Source: Psychroserpens luteolus (GTDB lineage Bacteria; Bacteroidota; Bacteroidia; Flavobacteriales; Flavobacteriaceae). Taken from it: DNA of 64,000 nt. Location of the stretch: the NCBI RefSeq assembly GCF_021032705.1, contig NZ_JAHVXI010000001.1, positions 930,001-994,000 on the forward strand. Reading direction: 5' to 3'. Position 1 is the first letter of the stretch. Each line of letters opens with the position of its first letter. The notes beneath the pieces are model-generated. The model saw only the letters and a program-made list of their open reading frames with translations, searched no databases and was not told the DNA's origin. Below are positions 51,331 through 60,518 of this stretch, piece after piece. The translations under genes were made by a program, and so were the position numbers.

Positions 51331-52596
51331 ATGAAAAAAATAATCATACTCTTACTTATTGTATGCATAGGTCATACTGCAAAAGCGCAAAAAGAAACAC
51401 CTACACTAGATACCGAGTTTTTAAGCTTGCATACTTCTTATTTTACAATTAAAAACAATACAATTTCTGGTGAAGGTAAATCTGTATTGAAAGATATTGC
51501 AAGTCAATCTCAGTTTGTAGTTTATGGCGAAATGCATGGTTCAGAGCAAACATCAATATTTAATAAGGCATTTATTCCTTTACTATTTGATTCTGGATTT
51601 AAATATTTTGCTATTGAAGTTGGCCCTCATTCAGCGGCTAAGCTTACCGAGTTGTCTAGTCCAGCATCCAAAACTGTTGAAAACCTAAAGGCATTTTATT
51701 CTAAATATACTGTGGTGCAAGGCGAAGAAGTTGCCGAACCAATTCCTTTTTTTACAAGTACTTCTGATGCTGAATTTTTAAAAGAAGCACGTAGTCGCAA
51801 TATGCAACTTTGGGGTTTAGATCAGGAGTTCTATTTTTCAGCTTTTTTCTTAATGGACGAGTTAACTAAAACAGCGAGAGGGAGCTCAAAATATGATGAT
51901 ATACAATCTCTAGAAAATCAAGCAAAAGCTATTATGTATAAACATTTTCTAGCTGAATTTAAAAACGAAATTGATAACGCTTATGATGTAATTAAAAAAG
52001 AAACAGCAGTTGTAAACTATTTTAATGCATTTGATAAGTCAAATGAAAAAGCGCAAGCACTTATTAAAGATTTAAAAATTAGCTGGGATATATATATAAA
52101 TTGGAGAAATGATTCTCATGTTGACCGTATAAGTTATATGCGTAATAATTTCATGACTCATTATAACGAAGTATCAAAAACAGAAAAACGACCAAAAGTT
52201 TTTACAAAGATAGGTAGTCTCCATGCTAAAAAGACATTCTCTAATGGCGCTTATGATATAGGTGAATTAGTAGAATCATTAGCACAAAAAAATGGAACGG
52301 TTGCAACTGTTATTAATTCATGGAGACCTTATGAAAAAGGTAAAGATGGAAAGCTTGTCAATAACTTTGAAAGATATAAAAGAGGGTTTAAACGCTATCA
52401 AGTATTTTTTCCATTAGCTAAACAAGATACTTGGGCCATTGTTGATTTGAAAGCGATAAGAAAAGCCATAGATAATAATGAAATCCAATTACCAAAAACA
52501 GGAGAGTATCACAAATTAAAAAATTTAATCTATGGTTATGATTATCAGCTTTTATTGCCTGCAGATGAAGATCCTATACCAAATAGATCAAAATAA
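51331..52596 (+). CDS. Exported erythromycin esterase-like (EreA/TIKI superfamily) protein
   Basis: The frame is open from 51193, but the ATG at 51331 gives MKKIIILLLIVCIGHTAKAQ, a clear signal peptide, and 421 residues. FVVYGEMHGSEQTSIFNKAF has the Gly-Glu-x-His motif, and GFKYFAIEVGPHSA follows. Both are typical of the erythromycin-esterase/TIKI superfamily of metal-dependent hydrolases. A later His is in FTKIGSLHAKKTFSNG. The substrate is unknown, and antibiotic resistance is not implied. It is divergent from the LytS/LytR pair with about 210 bases between starts. Confidence 0.7.
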   Translation: MKKIIILLLIVCIGHTAKAQKETPTLDTEFLSLHTSYFTIKNNTISGEGKSVLKDIASQSQFVVYGEMHGSEQTSIFNKAFIPLLFDSGFKYFAIEVGPHSAAKLTELSSPASKTVENLKAFYSKYTVVQGEEVAEPIPFFTSTSDAEFLKEARSRNMQLWGLDQEFYFSAFFLMDELTKTARGSSKYDDIQSLENQAKAIMYKHFLAEFKNEIDNAYDVIKKETAVVNYFNAFDKSNEKAQALIKDLKISWDIYINWRNDSHVDRISYMRNNFMTHYNEVSKTEKRPKVFTKIGSLHAKKTFSNGAYDIGELVESLAQKNGTVATVINSWRPYEKGKDGKLVNNFERYKRGFKRYQVFFPLAKQDTWAIVDLKAIRKAIDNNEIQLPKTGEYHKLKNLIYGYDYQLLLPADEDPIPNRSK

Positions 52597-52734
52597 TATT
52601 TAAAAGCACCCTGCTAAAAACCATTTTAAATTGCTTGATTTCCAATAAAAATGTTAATTAAATAAATTATAATTCAATTTTTTAACTAAAAAAATCGTTA
52701 TTTTTCAAAATATTAACTAATAACTTTATTTAAA

Positions 52735-53037
52735 ATGGAAGAGTATTTACCCTTAATTATCCAACTCGTCAGTGGTGCAGTTGGTGGAAACCTTGCAGGA
52801 TCGCTAATGAAAAAGTTTTCTTTAGGAACGCTTGGTAACTCAATTTTAGGACTTCTTGGAGGAGGACTTGGCGGTCAACTTTTAGGAATGTTAGGACTAG
52901 GAGGCGCAGAAGCTGCAGAAGCCTCAGCTAGTATGGATTTACCTAGTATACTTGGTAGCGTTGCTGGTGGTGGTGTTGGTGGAGGTGTTCTCATGGCAAT
53001 AGTGGGAATGATAAAGAGTGCTATGGGTAGTAAATAA
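52735..53037 (+). CDS. Small glycine-rich membrane protein, 100 residues
   Basis: The protein begins MEEYLPLIIQLVSGAVGGNL and is built of Gly/Leu/Ala-rich hydrophobic stretches (LGLLGGGLGGQLLGMLGLGG, SILGSVAGGGVGGGVLMAIV). This looks like glycine-zipper-type helices with one short acidic break (AEAAEAS). It probably inserts in a membrane. The family's function is not known to me. It stands alone, with a strong terminator after it. The AT-rich region 52597-52734 upstream has no clear promoter match. Confidence 0.7.
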   Translation: MEEYLPLIIQLVSGAVGGNLAGSLMKKFSLGTLGNSILGLLGGGLGGQLLGMLGLGGAEAAEASASMDLPSILGSVAGGGVGGGVLMAIVGMIKSAMGSK

Positions 53038-53052
53038 CTTTGTGAGCATAAT

Positions 53053-53090
53053 AAAAAAGGCGTTCAATAAATTATTGAACGCCTTTTTTA
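53053..53090. terminator. Bidirectional terminator
   Basis: Bases 53053-53070 are complementary to 53072-53089 (GGCGTTCAATAA core), with A and T runs at the ends. It separates the small membrane-protein gene from the convergent metalloprotease-like gene. Confidence 0.9.
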
Positions 53091-53105
53091 TTTTATGAAA
53101 TTGTT

Positions 53106-54914
53106 TTATTCAACAATAAACTTTTTACTAATAGTAGTATTGTCTACTTTTAATTTAATAAAGTAAACACCTGATTGTAGTTCACTTACATTTATAGTAC
53201 TTAAAGTGTTTGAAGTACTTAAACTTTTAGAAAGAACACGTCTTCCTCTAACATCATATATCGTTGCATGCTCTAATTCAATACTAGGAGCATTGCGAAT
53301 ATTCAAATTATGCTTTACTGGATTTGGATAAATTGAAATATTTTCTGCCAGTTCATTGTCGTCAACACCTAAAGTTGAACATGCAGAATAGGTCATTAAA
53401 GTTTGAGAGCATACAGGTATTGCAACATTTCGGTCCATAACATCTGTTCCACCAGCAAGATCACTAGCACCAAGGTCTCTACTGTTCTGTCCATTTGCTA
53501 TGGAGTAATGCATCACTTCTCCTGCATCGATAATATGAGCTAATTGATGACCATGTCCCAATTCGTGCACAGCAACACTTTCAAAATCTACTTCAAAACC
53601 TGTAGCAGTATCTGGGCCAAATTCCCAAGAGAGTACAGATAAACTTCCTGTAAACACATCGTTAAAAACGATATCAAGTTCTGTAACAACAGCATCAAAT
53701 CCACCACATGTTCCAAATCGAGATGTACAACGACCTAAAACACCTTCTGGCAATTCGGTCCCATTGTCAAAACGAATGATGTTTATACCATCGGCTGCAA
53801 CCTCATCTGTTGTTGTAACTGCTCCAATTTCCCAATTCACACCAGTTGTACAAACCCAAGTATCAAAAGCTCTTAAGAATGACGCTTTGGCATCGGCATC
53901 GGCATCAAAATCTGTGAACATTTGCCAAGTATATCCACCATTTCCATTCGTGTCAAAATGCTGAGACGAAAAGGCATTGGTTCCATTAGATGGGTTTATT
54001 TGCGAATAAAATACTGTTAATGTTTGGCTAGACACGTCAGATGAGCCACCACCATTAGTAGTTACTCTAATATCTCCAGTTCCTGCTCTAGAAGGAACCT
54101 CTACTACAATTTCAGTATTTGACCAGCTTATAATTTGAGTAGAAAGAGCGGCAAAATAAACAGGTGTTCCCATATTATCTTCACCACCAGCATTTGCATC
54201 TCTAAATTCTACAGTACCTTCTGTAGCTCCAAAGCCAGCACCAGTAATTGTTAATTGATCTTTTACACCTCCATTTAAAGTTGTAGGAGAAAAGCTTGTT
54301 ATTGATGTCGCACCATTTACATTTCTGTTAGCGGTATTATTCTCGAGAATAGTATCAACATTAAAATCTGAAACTTCAACAATTGCAGTATTATTAGTCA
54401 AACTTCTAATTTGATTATAAAAGATATCCGTAATACCTTCTTTTGCTTGAAAAGGATTGTGTACCGTATTTTCTTTAAGATTGTATTTGTAAAATCCTTG
54501 AGATGAGGCAAAAGGCTTAAATTTATTTTGAGCAGTTCCGTTGGTTATTGCAATATCATTATTATGAAGCATAAAAACACCAATATCACCAACCTCAAGA
54601 CTTAAACTAGGTGTCACGACCTCAGATTCTGAACCAACAGTTCCACCAGGAGTAATAACTTCTATGATTTGAGTAATCGTTTGTCCTTTAAATATTTTGT
54701 AGACTTCAACAGTATTAACTGTAAAAATATTTTTTTGATTATCATCCCAAAATGATGTTTTTGAGATAACTTTTCCTTCAATAATATCTGAAGACGATTG
54801 CACCTGTGTATTTAGCGGAACTTCATATAAAAGTTCTTGGGCAATAGAGGTGTTTACCATCATTAATGATAAACATACTGTTAATAACACAGTAGATAGT
54901 GTAGTTTTTTTCAT
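53106..54914 (-). CDS. Secreted metzincin-like metallopeptidase with IPT/TIG domain and T9SS C-terminal domain
   Basis: The 602-residue protein has a signal peptide (1-25, ending SIAQE), an N-terminal region of about 170 residues, and an IPT/TIG fold (about 205-300; ITSFSPTTLNGGVKDQLTITG and ADDIRV-like GTGDIRVTTNGG). The peptidase domain carries HELGHGHQLAH, an HExxHxxxxxH zinc site at residues 450-460, with a Met-turn VMHYS at 467-471. The usual Gly of HExxHxxGxxH is Gln here. Residues 522-602 are a type A T9SS sorting domain (ISIYPNPVKHNLNI, ATIYDVRGRRVL, ISKKFIVE). It is predicted to be released or attached on the cell surface. Confidence 0.85.
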   Translation of the reverse strand: MKKTTLSTVLLTVCLSLMMVNTSIAQELLYEVPLNTQVQSSSDIIEGKVISKTSFWDDNQKNIFTVNTVEVYKIFKGQTITQIIEVITPGGTVGSESEVVTPSLSLEVGDIGVFMLHNNDIAITNGTAQNKFKPFASSQGFYKYNLKENTVHNPFQAKEGITDIFYNQIRSLTNNTAIVEVSDFNVDTILENNTANRNVNGATSITSFSPTTLNGGVKDQLTITGAGFGATEGTVEFRDANAGGEDNMGTPVYFAALSTQIISWSNTEIVVEVPSRAGTGDIRVTTNGGGSSDVSSQTLTVFYSQINPSNGTNAFSSQHFDTNGNGGYTWQMFTDFDADADAKASFLRAFDTWVCTTGVNWEIGAVTTTDEVAADGINIIRFDNGTELPEGVLGRCTSRFGTCGGFDAVVTELDIVFNDVFTGSLSVLSWEFGPDTATGFEVDFESVAVHELGHGHQLAHIIDAGEVMHYSIANGQNSRDLGASDLAGGTDVMDRNVAIPVCSQTLMTYSACSTLGVDDNELAENISIYPNPVKHNLNIRNAPSIELEHATIYDVRGRRVLSKSLSTSNTLSTINVSELQSGVYFIKLKVDNTTISKKFIVE

Positions 54915-55047
54915 GTTGTAGATTTAGGTTTATTAGAGTGAAATATGTATTTCAACGGACAAATATAGCAATTTGTCGATAAACCCAAAATATTATTTAA
55001 TCTATTTACTTTTACAATTCTTAAGATTTATTATATCAATACATTAG

Positions 55048-55632
55048 ATGTACGTGTCTAAAACAAATTTTGAAGCTTATTTAAGATCTATCATAAACAA
55101 TGATATTTTTGATGCGTCTATTTCAGAAATTTTGACATCTTTTCAAAAGCTCAGATTAGCTAAGAACGAATTTTTTGTCAAGGAAGGTGAGGTTTGTGAT
55201 TATTTCTGTTTTGTAGAAGCAGGTGTTTTGCAACATTCAATTGATGTTGAAGGCGAAGATAAAACAACGTATTTAGCCATGAAGAATTCATGTACTTCGG
55301 CTCTAAAAAGTTTTATAGATGCAATCCCGTCTAGAAAAAATATTAAGGCTATTAGTGATTGTGATCTTTGGGTAATTAAAGTTGAAACCTTCAAATATTT
55401 ACTTAGAAACAATGACGCCTTTAATAGGTTTTATTATAATCTTATTGAGAATCAAATTTATCTTATAGATGATTATCGTATTGACCTACTAACACTTTCT
55501 CCTGAAGAACGCTATAAAAAATTACTGAGTAATGATCCCGAATTGTTGTTACAGGTGCCACTGCATTATCTTGCTTCATTCTTAGGTATATCTTCTAGAC
55601 ACATGAGCAGAATACGTAAAAATATAAATTAA
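55048..55632 (+). CDS. Crp/Fnr-family transcriptional regulator
   Basis: The 194-residue protein has a cyclic-nucleotide-binding-type jelly roll (about 20-120; LRLAKNEFFVKEGEVCDYFCFVE-like strand pair) and a C-terminal winged helix (about 150-194; SPEERYKKLL and LASFLGISSRHMSRIRKNI). The effector-binding arginine of true CRP is not evident, so it may sense something else or nothing. It is divergent from the metallopeptidase gene at 53106-54914 with 133 bases between starts. Small flavobacterial regulators of this kind often control one neighbouring gene. Confidence 0.9.
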   Translation: MYVSKTNFEAYLRSIINNDIFDASISEILTSFQKLRLAKNEFFVKEGEVCDYFCFVEAGVLQHSIDVEGEDKTTYLAMKNSCTSALKSFIDAIPSRKNIKAISDCDLWVIKVETFKYLLRNNDAFNRFYYNLIENQIYLIDDYRIDLLTLSPEERYKKLLSNDPELLLQVPLHYLASFLGISSRHMSRIRKNIN

Positions 55633-55667
55633 CGCCATTTGGCTGGGTAAATACATTTTTGTTTAAT

Positions 55668-55675
55668 TATTTTTG
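55668..55675 (+). promoter_or_regulatory. -7 element upstream of aminopeptidase P
   Basis: TAttTTTG matches the consensus, 54 bases before the ATG. The nearest TTG (55639-55641) is 26 bases upstream, too far for a standard -33 element. Confidence 0.4.
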
Positions 55676-55729
55676 GAAAAACAAGTATTCATTGTTCCTA
55701 AAGCTTAGGAATACAAAACATACAATCTT

Positions 55730-57022
55730 ATGAAATATCATAAAATAGATAGTCAACTCTTTATCAAAAATCGAAAAAATTTCATGTCAAAAATGAAGCC
55801 TAGTAGTCTAGCGGTTTTTAATTCAAATGATATTTACCCTATAAGTGCCGACAGTACAATGCCTTTTGAACAGCATCGCGATATTTTCTATTTAAGTGGC
55901 GTAGATCAAGAAGAAAGTGTTTTAGTGCTATTTCCAGATTGCCCAAAAGAAAAGCATAGAGAAATTTTATTTTTAAAGGAAACTAACGAGCATATAGCTG
56001 TTTGGGAAGGCGAAAAACTAACAAAGGATGCTGCTTTTAAAACTAGCGGAATTAAGACTGTATATTGGCTTCAAGATATGGAGAAAATCATGTTTGAGCT
56101 CATGACTCAATGTGATACGGTTTATATTAATACCAATGAGCATTATAGAGCATCTGTTGAAACTGAAACGCGCGAAGATCGCTACACAAAATGGTTAAAG
56201 GATAAATATCCGGCACATACTGTAGCTAAGAGCAACCCAATATTACAGCGATTACGTTCGGTAAAGGATCAAATTGAATTAGACTTGTTGCAGCAAGCCT
56301 GTGATATTACTGAAAAGGGATTTCGTCGTGTGTTGAATTTTGTAAAACCTGATGTTTGGGAGTTCGACATTGAAGCTGAATTTATGCATGAATTTCTAAG
56401 AAATCGCTCAAAAAAATTCGCATATACACCAATTATTGCTTCAGGTAACAACGCTAATGTGTTACATTATATTGAAAACAATCAGCAATGTAAAGCAGGT
56501 GACTTAATTTTAATGGATGTTGGAGCAGAATACGCAAACTACAGTAGTGACATGTCACGTACAATTCCAGTATCTGGTCGTTTTACCGAAAGACAAAAAG
56601 CTGTTTATAACGCTGTGAATCGTGTTAAGAACGATGCCACAAAATTATTAGTACCTGGAACGCTTTGGGCTGAATATCATGTTGAGGTTGGAAAATTAAT
56701 GACTTCAGAATTACTAGGGCTTGGATTACTTGATAAAGCCGATGTTCAAAATGAAAATAAAGATTGGCCAGCATACAAAAAGTATTTTATGCATGGCACG
56801 TCTCATCATATGGGATTAGACACACATGACTATGGTATTTTAACAGAGCCAATGCAAGCTAATATGGTGTTTACAGTAGAGCCAGGTATCTATATTCCAG
56901 ATGAAGGCTTTGGTATTCGTTTAGAAGATGATGTTGTGATTCAAGAGCAAGGTGAACCATTTAACCTTATGCGAAATATCCCAATTGAAGCTGATGAGAT
57001 TGAAGAGATTATGAATAGCTAA
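55730..57022 (+). CDS. pepP: Xaa-Pro aminopeptidase (aminopeptidase P)
   Basis: The 430-residue protein has an N-terminal creatinase-like domain (1-170; PFEQHRDIFYLSGVDQEESV) and the pita-bread M24 catalytic domain. The dinuclear metal ligands are visible: Asp in LILMDVGAEYANYSSDMSRT (two Asp), His in MHGTSHHMGLDTHD, Glu in FTVEPGIYIPDEGF and Glu in GIRLEDDVVI. It removes an N-terminal residue before proline. It is a single-gene unit; the AbiH gene converges on it. Confidence 0.95.
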   Translation: MKYHKIDSQLFIKNRKNFMSKMKPSSLAVFNSNDIYPISADSTMPFEQHRDIFYLSGVDQEESVLVLFPDCPKEKHREILFLKETNEHIAVWEGEKLTKDAAFKTSGIKTVYWLQDMEKIMFELMTQCDTVYINTNEHYRASVETETREDRYTKWLKDKYPAHTVAKSNPILQRLRSVKDQIELDLLQQACDITEKGFRRVLNFVKPDVWEFDIEAEFMHEFLRNRSKKFAYTPIIASGNNANVLHYIENNQQCKAGDLILMDVGAEYANYSSDMSRTIPVSGRFTERQKAVYNAVNRVKNDATKLLVPGTLWAEYHVEVGKLMTSELLGLGLLDKADVQNENKDWPAYKKYFMHGTSHHMGLDTHDYGILTEPMQANMVFTVEPGIYIPDEGFGIRLEDDVVIQEQGEPFNLMRNIPIEADEIEEIMNS

Positions 57023-57060
57023 ATTGATATAAATAAATTGAGAAGCTTAGAACAATTGTT

Positions 57061-58281
57061 TTAGGCTTCTTTAGTTTTTAAATCGAAACTAGCCTCTTGA
57101 GGTAAAGGTTTGCATAAAGATTTTGGAACTATCTTTTCTCGCATTATTTTTTTATCATTAAAATGTCTTGAAATATTTTGAACAATATCTGTATAATTAT
57201 CCCAATCGCCATTTTGGTGATAAAAAACCTTTATAGAGCGACAGTTTTTATGTTCAAAAATAGTGTTTAAAAGCGTTCTGTCCGATAAACCACAAGAATG
57301 GCCTAAAATACATACTTGAAATTTTTCACCATTTATGTAATTTAGTAATGAGTTGTAATTTTTATTTTGTAAATATTGGAAAGACTTAAAATATTTTAAG
57401 TATTCATTATCATCAATGTTTTCAATTGATTTATAATCTTCATCCATTTCATCTCCAAAGCCAAAATTCATCAAATTTTCTTCACTATTTAATCTGCCAT
57501 GAATATAACATGTTGACGCGTTAAAACCTTCTTGCCTTAAGAAACCAAAATATGGTCCAATAGAGGTGGTATAATTGAAATTCAGTAAAAGAGAAAAGGT
57601 TTCTATTGAGCCTCTCTTTTGAGTTCTAAGTAACCTGTTTAATGATGTCTTATCACTTGGATCTGTAAATTCTTCATTTAAATTAGTTTCCATATGATTA
57701 ATAGGTTTAAAAACATTATAAATCTCAATCCATTTTCTATTGCTTGGTGTCTTGTTAAGGTCAAATTTTTTTTGCACCTTTTCTGTTAAATATTTTTCCA
57801 GTAAAGTTTTAACTTCATTAAACTCTATGTTTAACTTTTCTACAAGTTTTTTATCATTTTCCAATCTCCTTTCAGAAGATTTTGCAATTTTTTTAAGCTC
57901 TTTATAATACTCGTTCTCAATGTCAACCCAATTTTGAATTGATTTCTTAATATTTATTGTTTTGAAGAAGTCGTTTTTAATGTTGAAGAGAATATTACTT
58001 CTTGTTTTGTCATAGTAATATTTGTAATTTCTTGCATCATAATAATTGCCTCGATCTGAAGCATGCATTTCAATATTCGAAATTAAATCTTCAAAAGAGT
58101 TTATTTTATTGAGACTCAAAAAACCATTATGTAATTCATTTATTGTTACGAAGTTTTTAATAAACTCTTTCTTATAATTTAGCTTTAGATTTGTCCAAAA
58201 ATCATCTATAAAGTTGTTATAAGAAGTTGGAAGCCCATGGGCTAAGTCAAAACCATTACCAATTATGAAAAGTCTATTCAT
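57061..58281 (-). CDS. AbiH-family abortive phage infection protein
   Basis: The 406-residue protein begins MNRLFIIGNGFDLAHGLPTS, the AbiH signature start. It contains LLNFNYTTSIGP, CYIHGRLNSEE and VCILGHSCGLSDRTLLNTIF, matching the family's conserved C-terminal blocks. The middle is Lys/Asn-rich and looks coiled. AbiH proteins were first described as phage abortive-infection determinants. The mechanism is not settled. The base composition is visibly more AT-rich than brnQ or pepP, which suggests acquisition. Its ATG overlaps the stop of brnQ by 4 bases, so it is read from the brnQ transcript. No recombinase or mobile element is next to it. Confidence 0.87.
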   Translation of the reverse strand: MNRLFIIGNGFDLAHGLPTSYNNFIDDFWTNLKLNYKKEFIKNFVTINELHNGFLSLNKINSFEDLISNIEMHASDRGNYYDARNYKYYYDKTRSNILFNIKNDFFKTINIKKSIQNWVDIENEYYKELKKIAKSSERRLENDKKLVEKLNIEFNEVKTLLEKYLTEKVQKKFDLNKTPSNRKWIEIYNVFKPINHMETNLNEEFTDPSDKTSLNRLLRTQKRGSIETFSLLLNFNYTTSIGPYFGFLRQEGFNASTCYIHGRLNSEENLMNFGFGDEMDEDYKSIENIDDNEYLKYFKSFQYLQNKNYNSLLNYINGEKFQVCILGHSCGLSDRTLLNTIFEHKNCRSIKVFYHQNGDWDNYTDIVQNISRHFNDKKIMREKIVPKSLCKPLPQEASFDLKTKEA

Positions 58282-59600
58282 GATTCGATTGAATTAGTTT
58301 TATAAGACAACAAACCTACGCTCAAACAAGTTAACAAAGCAGGTAATACCCATCCTAATTGATGTTTAGCTAACGGAATATAATCAATAAGCGTATTCAA
58401 AATTTCTGAAGGGCTTTCATAACCCATAGCGTTACGTATAAATCCAACAGCATCTGGAATGCTAAATAAGAACGTGACAATTACAACAGCTCTAAACATT
58501 AAAGGCGACGACCATCGTTTTGAAAGCACATTAAGAATAATAAGAACAATAGTAATAGGATAAACAAAAAGTAATATTGGAAAAGCAATAACGATAATAG
58601 AGTGAAAATCTAATTGACCAATAACGACACCAAGGACGCAGCTAATAATTGATGTTGCGACATAAACAGAATGTGAATTACCAAGTAAACCTTTAAAATA
58701 ATCTGCAGTTCCGGCAATAATACCTACAGCCGTTGTAAAACAAGCTAAAGAAATTAAAATACTTAAAACGGTATTTCCAAAAGTGCCTAAAGCAGCAATA
58801 CTAACTCCTCTTAGTAGGTTAGCACGTTGCATATCATCACTTAATTCTGAATTTATAATGATCTCAGAACCATAATAGGCGCCAACCGAAATTAAACCAG
58901 CATAAATCATAAACAATCCAAATCCAGCAACCCAACCTGATTTAGCAATGAGTGCCCTCTTCTCTTCAAAACTTCCTTTATGTCTAATATTAACAGATAT
59001 AATTATAAAAGCTCCAACAACTGCGGCACCAATAGCGTCAAAAGTTTGATAGCCTTCTAGAACTCCAGTTACAATAGGTGTTTTAAATTGAGATACGTTT
59101 GTGGTCATTTCAGAAGAAAATAAACCTATACCAATTACCATTAATAGCATGATTACAATTAATGGTGTTAAAAACTTACCTACAAAACTTAATATTTTAG
59201 ATCTATTAAGAACAAAAACTAGAACGAGTATAAAATAGATAGAACTTGTTAATAATGGACTCGTTCCAAATGCTGGATGAATAGCAATTTCATGTGTAGC
59301 TGAAGCTGTTCTTGGCGACGGAATAGCAATAGATATAACATAAATAAGTATGCAATAAATGAGACTAAATTGTGGTGAGACCTTCTTCCCAAAATCGTAT
59401 AGTGTTCCTTGTAGCTTTGCATGAGCCAAAATCCCAATTATAGGAATAACGACACCTGTGATCATAAAACCAATAGCCACCCAAATCCAATTTTCTCCTG
59501 CATTATAACCTAAAAGAGGAGGAAGCAATAAGTTAGCAGCACCGAAAAAAAGTGAGAATAAGGCAAAGCTAGTAATGAAAAGTTCTTTTCTAGAATTCAA
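58278..59600 (-). CDS. brnQ: Branched-chain amino acid transport system II carrier protein
   Basis: The frame is open to 59651, but the promoter -7 box at 59625-59632 lies inside that stretch. The start is therefore placed at the TTG at 59598-59600, giving MNSRKELFITSFALFSLFFG and 440 residues. Twelve hydrophobic helices are evident, with FGAANLLLPPLLGYNAGENW and the YQTFDAIGAAVVGAFIII block characteristic of LIVCS-family Na+- or H+-coupled transporters. It imports leucine, isoleucine and valine. AbiH is translationally coupled at the 3' end. Confidence 0.92.
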   Translation of the reverse strand: MNSRKELFITSFALFSLFFGAANLLLPPLLGYNAGENWIWVAIGFMITGVVIPIIGILAHAKLQGTLYDFGKKVSPQFSLIYCILIYVISIAIPSPRTASATHEIAIHPAFGTSPLLTSSIYFILVLVFVLNRSKILSFVGKFLTPLIVIMLLMVIGIGLFSSEMTTNVSQFKTPIVTGVLEGYQTFDAIGAAVVGAFIIISVNIRHKGSFEEKRALIAKSGWVAGFGLFMIYAGLISVGAYYGSEIIINSELSDDMQRANLLRGVSIAALGTFGNTVLSILISLACFTTAVGIIAGTADYFKGLLGNSHSVYVATSIISCVLGVVIGQLDFHSIIVIAFPILLFVYPITIVLIILNVLSKRWSSPLMFRAVVIVTFLFSIPDAVGFIRNAMGYESPSEILNTLIDYIPLAKHQLGWVLPALLTCLSVGLLSYKTNSIES

Positions 59601-59624
59601 TGAAATTATTTTTAAGGTTGCTGT

Positions 59625-59632
59625 CAAATATA
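59625..59632 (-). promoter_or_regulatory. -7 element of brnQ-abiH
   Basis: The reverse strand reads TAtaTTTG. A TTG lies 16 bases further upstream, slightly closer than ideal. The predicted start of transcription is about 18 bases before the TTG initiation codon. Confidence 0.55.
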
Positions 59633-59666
59633 GTAAATACTTAGTATGCAAAATCCGTTCAAATAG

Positions 59667-59674
59667 TATCTTTG
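59667..59674 (+). promoter_or_regulatory. -7 element of the alpha/beta hydrolase gene, leaderless arrangement
   Basis: TAtcTTTG ends 6 bases before the ATG at 59681, so transcription would begin at or next to the start codon. The opposing brnQ -7 box is 35 bases away. Confidence 0.5.
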
Positions 59675-59680
59675 TTTTCT

Positions 59681-60454
59681 ATGATTTTAAAGTATAAAAA
59701 TATTCCTGTTTTTTATGAGGATGTAGGTGAGGGAGAACCAATTGTCCTGCTTCATGGTTTTCTTGAGAATGCAGCAATGTGGCATGATATTAAAAAGGAT
59801 CTTATACAAACCAATAGAGTTATAAGTGTTGATTTATTAGGTCATGGTAAAACGGGATGTATTGGATACATTCACAAGATGTCAGATATGGCCAATGCCG
59901 TATTATCGGTCTTAGAGCATTTAGATGTTAAAGAGTACAACTTAATTGGTCATTCTATGGGAGGTTATGTCTCCTTAGATATGGCTGAACGCTATCCTAA
60001 AGCTGTCAATCGATTGTGTTTAATTAATTCGACATATAAAGCAGATGATGAAGAGCGTAGAATGGTAAGGCAAAGAGCCAATAAGATGGTACAGTCAAAT
60101 TATGAAGCTGTTGTTAAAATGTCATTTATAAATTTATTTTCTTCAGAAAGTAGAAAAACACACGCTAGTGAACTTGAAAAGGCATTATTTCAAGCATTAA
60201 AAACACCACTTCAAGGCTATATAGCAGCTCAAGAGGGAATGATGGTTCGAACAGATAAATATGAGCTTTTAAAGGCTTTAGATGCAAAAAAAATAATTAT
60301 TGTTGGTAAAAAAGATCCAGTTGTTGATGCCAATCGTATATTGAAAGAGACCATAGGAACTAATATAGTTTGTAAGCAATTACCAGATGGGCACATGAGT
60401 CACATAGAAAATAAATCAGAATTATCTTACATAATAAAACATTTTATCGAATAA
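59681..60454 (+). CDS. Alpha/beta hydrolase
   Basis: An upstream TTG at 59672 extends the frame, but it lies inside the -7 box, so the ATG at 59681 (MILKYKNIPVFYEDVG) is chosen, giving 257 residues. The fold is clear: VLLHGFLENAAMWHDI is the oxyanion loop, and LIGHSMGGYVSLD carries the nucleophile Ser. The acid is in IVGKKDPVVDANR and the His in LPDGHMSHIENKSE. It resembles MenH-like and esterase-type hydrolases. The substrate is unknown. A zinc-ribbon mini-protein gene follows after 64 bases. Confidence 0.88.
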   Translation: MILKYKNIPVFYEDVGEGEPIVLLHGFLENAAMWHDIKKDLIQTNRVISVDLLGHGKTGCIGYIHKMSDMANAVLSVLEHLDVKEYNLIGHSMGGYVSLDMAERYPKAVNRLCLINSTYKADDEERRMVRQRANKMVQSNYEAVVKMSFINLFSSESRKTHASELEKALFQALKTPLQGYIAAQEGMMVRTDKYELLKALDAKKIIIVGKKDPVVDANRILKETIGTNIVCKQLPDGHMSHIENKSELSYIIKHFIE

Positions 60455-60501
60455 AAATACTTTTAGACGTTTTTAATAACTTTTTTTTCTAAGTTTACTG
60501 T

Positions 60502-60518
60502 CCCCAAATCTAACAGCC
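60502..60518 (+). promoter_or_regulatory. CCCCAAATCT leader of the first zinc-ribbon gene
   Basis: CCCCAAATCT (60502-60511) lies 7 bases before the ATG. It follows TAagTTTA (60490-60497), a near -7 box, so it would form the extreme 5' end of the transcript. The same word occurs at 17958, 18257 and 62309. Confidence 0.5.

Noticed and set aside
51331-52596. Macrolide resistance gene (erythromycin esterase)
   Set aside because: Only superfamily-level motifs are present and the protein is exported. Resistance cannot be inferred.
57061-58281. Larger phage-defence island around AbiH
   Set aside because: Flanking genes (pepP, brnQ, hydrolase) are housekeeping, and no other defence, integrase or transposase gene is in the window.
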